Part shown: positions 34,795 through 36,728 of the stretch, piece by piece
How positions within the stretch are numbered: the stretch's first letter is position 1
Layout of the letters: each line of letters begins with the position of its first letter
Assembly: GCA_004322535.1 (NCBI GenBank)
Contig: SCUZ01000029.1
Coordinates: 1 to 36,728, forward strand
DNA: 36,728 nt
Direction: 5' to 3'
DNA from: Rugosibacter sp.
GTDB taxonomy: Bacteria > Pseudomonadota > Gammaproteobacteria > Burkholderiales > Rhodocyclaceae
Notes under the pieces: generated by a model
Database searches by the model: none
Seen by the model: the letters and a program-made list of their open reading frames with translations, nothing else
What the model was told of the DNA's origin: nothing
Translations under genes and position numbers: made by a program

Positions 34795-35298
34795 TTACGA
34801 TCCGCCCGCAAACCCGTTTTGGCGCCAGGCCTCATACACCACAATGGCCACGGTATTCGATAAATTCAGACAGCGGTTGCTAGGCATCATTGGCAACCGC
34901 AGACGATTTTCCGGGGTAATATCGGCCAGTACATTGGCAGGCAATCCGCTCGACTCTGAGCCAAAGACAAATGCATCAGCCGGTGAAAAGTCGGGGCTGG
35001 TGTCATTGCCGACTCCACTACCGGCATAGGAACGCGTCCCCTTGATGGTCAAAGCAAACAGCCGCCCCGCACCTTCCGCCTTGAGCATCTCGTGACAAGC
35101 TGCCCAATCGGCATGCACGCTAACAATGGCCAGGTCGAGATAATCCATTCCGGCGCGACGCAACTGCGCTGCAGAAAGATCAAAACCGAGCGGCTCCACC
35201 AGATGCAAACGCGCCCCGGCATTAGCACACAGACGAATGACATTGCCTGTGTTGGGTGGTATTTCAGGGGCTACTAGAATCACATGGAACAATGGCAT
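34795..35298 (-). CDS. trmL: tRNA (cytidine/uridine-34 2'-O)-methyltransferase TrmL
   Basis: A 167-residue SPOUT methyltransferase. It starts MPLFHVILVAPEIPPNTGN, and the trefoil-knot region FVFGSESSGLPANVL and RLPMMPSNRCLNLSNTVAIV form the AdoMet site. It methylates the wobble ribose of leucine tRNAs in E. coli. I chose the ATG at 35298 because it gives the family length; a TTG at 35316 with AGGA upstream would add six residues and remains possible. It diverges from the MshE-like gene. Confidence 0.93.
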   Translation of the reverse strand: MPLFHVILVAPEIPPNTGNVIRLCANAGARLHLVEPLGFDLSAAQLRRAGMDYLDLAIVSVHADWAACHEMLKAEGAGRLFALTIKGTRSYAGSGVGNDTSPDFSPADAFVFGSESSGLPANVLADITPENRLRLPMMPSNRCLNLSNTVAIVVYEAWRQNGFAGGS

Positions 35299-35393
35299 AC
35301 TCTCCAAAAAATACAATATTTTCCTAAATAATCAGATGATTGGCGAAAAGACTTCGTGTAATATCGCCAAATAAACCCTTTGGAGACCATTTA

Positions 35394-36728
35394 ATGGCCC
35401 GCCCAGAAAAGATTCGTTTGGGTGATCTGCTTGTACAGCAGGGTCTTATCACTGCCGAACAATTAAAGCACGCGCTCGATGAACAAAAACGCACCGGACG
35501 CAAATTAGGGCGTGTTTTGGTAGAAAGCAACTACGTCACGGAAGAAGGCATTTCCACTGCCCTGGCGCGTCAATTGGGTGCAGACTTCATTGATCTACGC
35601 CAATTCAATCCTAAACCAGAACACATTAACCTGTTACCGGAAAGCCAAGCGCGGCGCTTGCGTGCGCTGGTGTTGAGCGAACGTGCCGACATGTTGCTGG
35701 TTGGCATGGCCGACCCGACCGATCTGGCTGCTTTTGATGATTTGGCACGACTACTCAAGCGAGACATTGACCTGGCAGTCGTCACAGAAAGCCAGTTGAT
35801 GGGCACCATTGATCGTGTCTATACCCGCACCGAAGAAATTTCTGGCCTGGCCAAAGAACTCACGGCGGACTTATCCGATATGCCAGCCGAGTTTGGCAAC
35901 CTGCTCGGTCTCACCGCAGGCGCTGAAGATGCACCTGTCGTCAAGCTACTCAATACCGTGTTTGAAGAAGCGCTGAAACTGCGCGCCTCCGACATCCATA
36001 TCGAACCACAAGAATCTTCGCTCATCATTCGTTTCCGCATTGATGGTGTATTGCGCATTCAGACAGAAGCCGATGCAAAAATTTCTACCGCACTCGTCCT
36101 GCGCCTCAAACTAATGTCCGGTCTGGATATTTCTGAAAAACGCCTGCCGCAAGATGGCCGGTTCAACATCAAGCTGCGCAATGAAGCGATTGATATCCGC
36201 ATCTCGACCATGCCGACCCAGCATGGCGAATCGGTTGTAATGCGTTTGCTCGCACAGAACACAGGTTTGCTGCATTTAGATCGGTTGCACATGCCACCGC
36301 ATATTCTCGAACGTTTCCGCCACGCGATCAATCGACCCTCCGGCATTGTGCTGGTCACCGGCCCCACCGGTTCAGGAAAAACCACCACGCTGTATGCCGC
36401 ACTCAATGCCCTGAACACACCGGAAAAGAAAATCATCACGGTGGAAGACCCGGTTGAATATCGGCTGCCGGGCATCAACCAGGTGCAGGTACATGAAAAA
36501 ATCGATCTGACCTTTAGCCGCGTATTGCGCTCAGCCTTGCGCCAAGATCCAGACATCGTATTGATCGGCGAAATGCGCGATCAGGATACGGCGGAAATCG
36601 GCATGCGTGCTTCCATGACCGGCCATTTGGTGCTCTCGACTTTGCATACCAATGATGCCTTATCGACGCCTATCCGCCTGCTGGACATGGGTGTGCCGCG
36701 TTATATGGTGGCTCTCTCCGTGCAAATC
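35394..36728 (+). CDS. GspE/PilB-family ATPase, MshE-like (3' end cut by window)
   Basis: The first 445 codons of a secretion or pilus ATPase. The N-terminus repeats the MshEN pattern that binds cyclic di-GMP in MshE: RLGDLLVQQGLITAEQL (residues 8-24) and KLGRVLVESNYVTEEGIS. The ATPase core has RASDIHIEP, Walker A GPTGSGKTTT (323-332), an Asp box ITVEDPVEYRLPG and a Walker B region IVLIGEMRDQDTAEIG. GGAGA lies eight bases before the ATG. It could power an MSHA-type pilus or a type II/IV system; the partner genes are outside the window. Confidence 0.92.
   Translation, partial: MARPEKIRLGDLLVQQGLITAEQLKHALDEQKRTGRKLGRVLVESNYVTEEGISTALARQLGADFIDLRQFNPKPEHINLLPESQARRLRALVLSERADMLLVGMADPTDLAAFDDLARLLKRDIDLAVVTESQLMGTIDRVYTRTEEISGLAKELTADLSDMPAEFGNLLGLTAGAEDAPVVKLLNTVFEEALKLRASDIHIEPQESSLIIRFRIDGVLRIQTEADAKISTALVLRLKLMSGLDISEKRLPQDGRFNIKLRNEAIDIRISTMPTQHGESVVMRLLAQNTGLLHLDRLHMPPHILERFRHAINRPSGIVLVTGPTGSGKTTTLYAALNALNTPEKKIITVEDPVEYRLPGINQVQVHEKIDLTFSRVLRSALRQDPDIVLIGEMRDQDTAEIGMRASMTGHLVLSTLHTNDALSTPIRLLDMGVPRYMVALSVQI

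Noticed and set aside
1-36728. CRISPR array, rRNA or tRNA gene
   Set aside because: No regularly spaced repeats and no recognisable rRNA or tRNA sequence were seen on either strand.

Overview
The window is a chromosomal segment of a betaproteobacterium. Three things point there: the block gpmA / rhodanese / grxC / secB / SH3 protein / gpsA / trmL, the divergent pair darP (yjgA) / pmbA, and an MshE-type ATPase. The genus cannot be fixed from the sequence alone. There is no rRNA, tRNA, CRISPR array, integrase or transposase that I can see.

Layout. (1) 1-9907, minus strand: a fatty-acid degradation operon, transcribed fadE, glutaryl-CoA-type dehydrogenase, thiolase, FadB-like hydratase/dehydrogenase, methyltransferase, YciA-type thioesterase, then an Atm1-type ABC exporter cut by the window edge. 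Several stops and starts overlap. (2) 10010-12000: darP and pmbA, divergent. (3) 12001-17110, plus strand: an accessory cassette with a secreted PepSY protein, a DUF347 four-repeat membrane protein, a PAP2 phosphatase, a response regulator and sensor kinase, a DedA-family protein broken by an 8-bp tandem duplication, and a half-size EamA transporter. (4) 17111-18881: a scar region. It holds the last 15 codons of a second dctP, the last 38 codons of a second pmbA, a decayed type III restriction (Res) C-terminus, and a small DinD/BRO-N-like gene broken by a 5-bp tandem duplication. (5) 18882-22320, minus strand: a complete TRAP transporter (dctQ-dctM-dctP). (6) 22481-27019, plus strand: a histidine phosphatase, a second DUF347 protein, glyA, nrdR and ribD. 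(7) 27022-31828, minus strand: gpmA, envC, ctpA, an unknown small protein and moeB. (8) 31995-34743, plus strand: rhodanese, grxC, secB, SH3 protein, gpsA. Then comes trmL (minus) and the start of an MshE-like ATPase (plus).

The most interesting part is 12001-18881. Intact pmbA lies on its left and intact dctP on its right. In the middle sit a foreign-looking dctP 3' end followed by a foreign-looking pmbA 3' end, in the order dctP', pmbA'. The two fragments differ from the intact genes mostly at synonymous positions and keep the protein ends, so they were probably functional gene ends in a related genome. The arrangement pmbA - cassette A - dctP' - pmbA' - restriction remnant - dctP is what a single-crossover integration of a circular pmbA'-cargo-dctP' molecule would leave. 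It suggests that the pmbA/dctP convergent gap is a swap site for accessory cargo.

Functionally, cassette A combines protein families linked elsewhere to undecaprenyl-phosphate recycling and envelope stress (PAP2 of BcrC type, DedA, small EamA transporter, PmrA/QseB-type regulation). It also carries a DUF347 protein of unknown function that has a paralogue 10 kb away.
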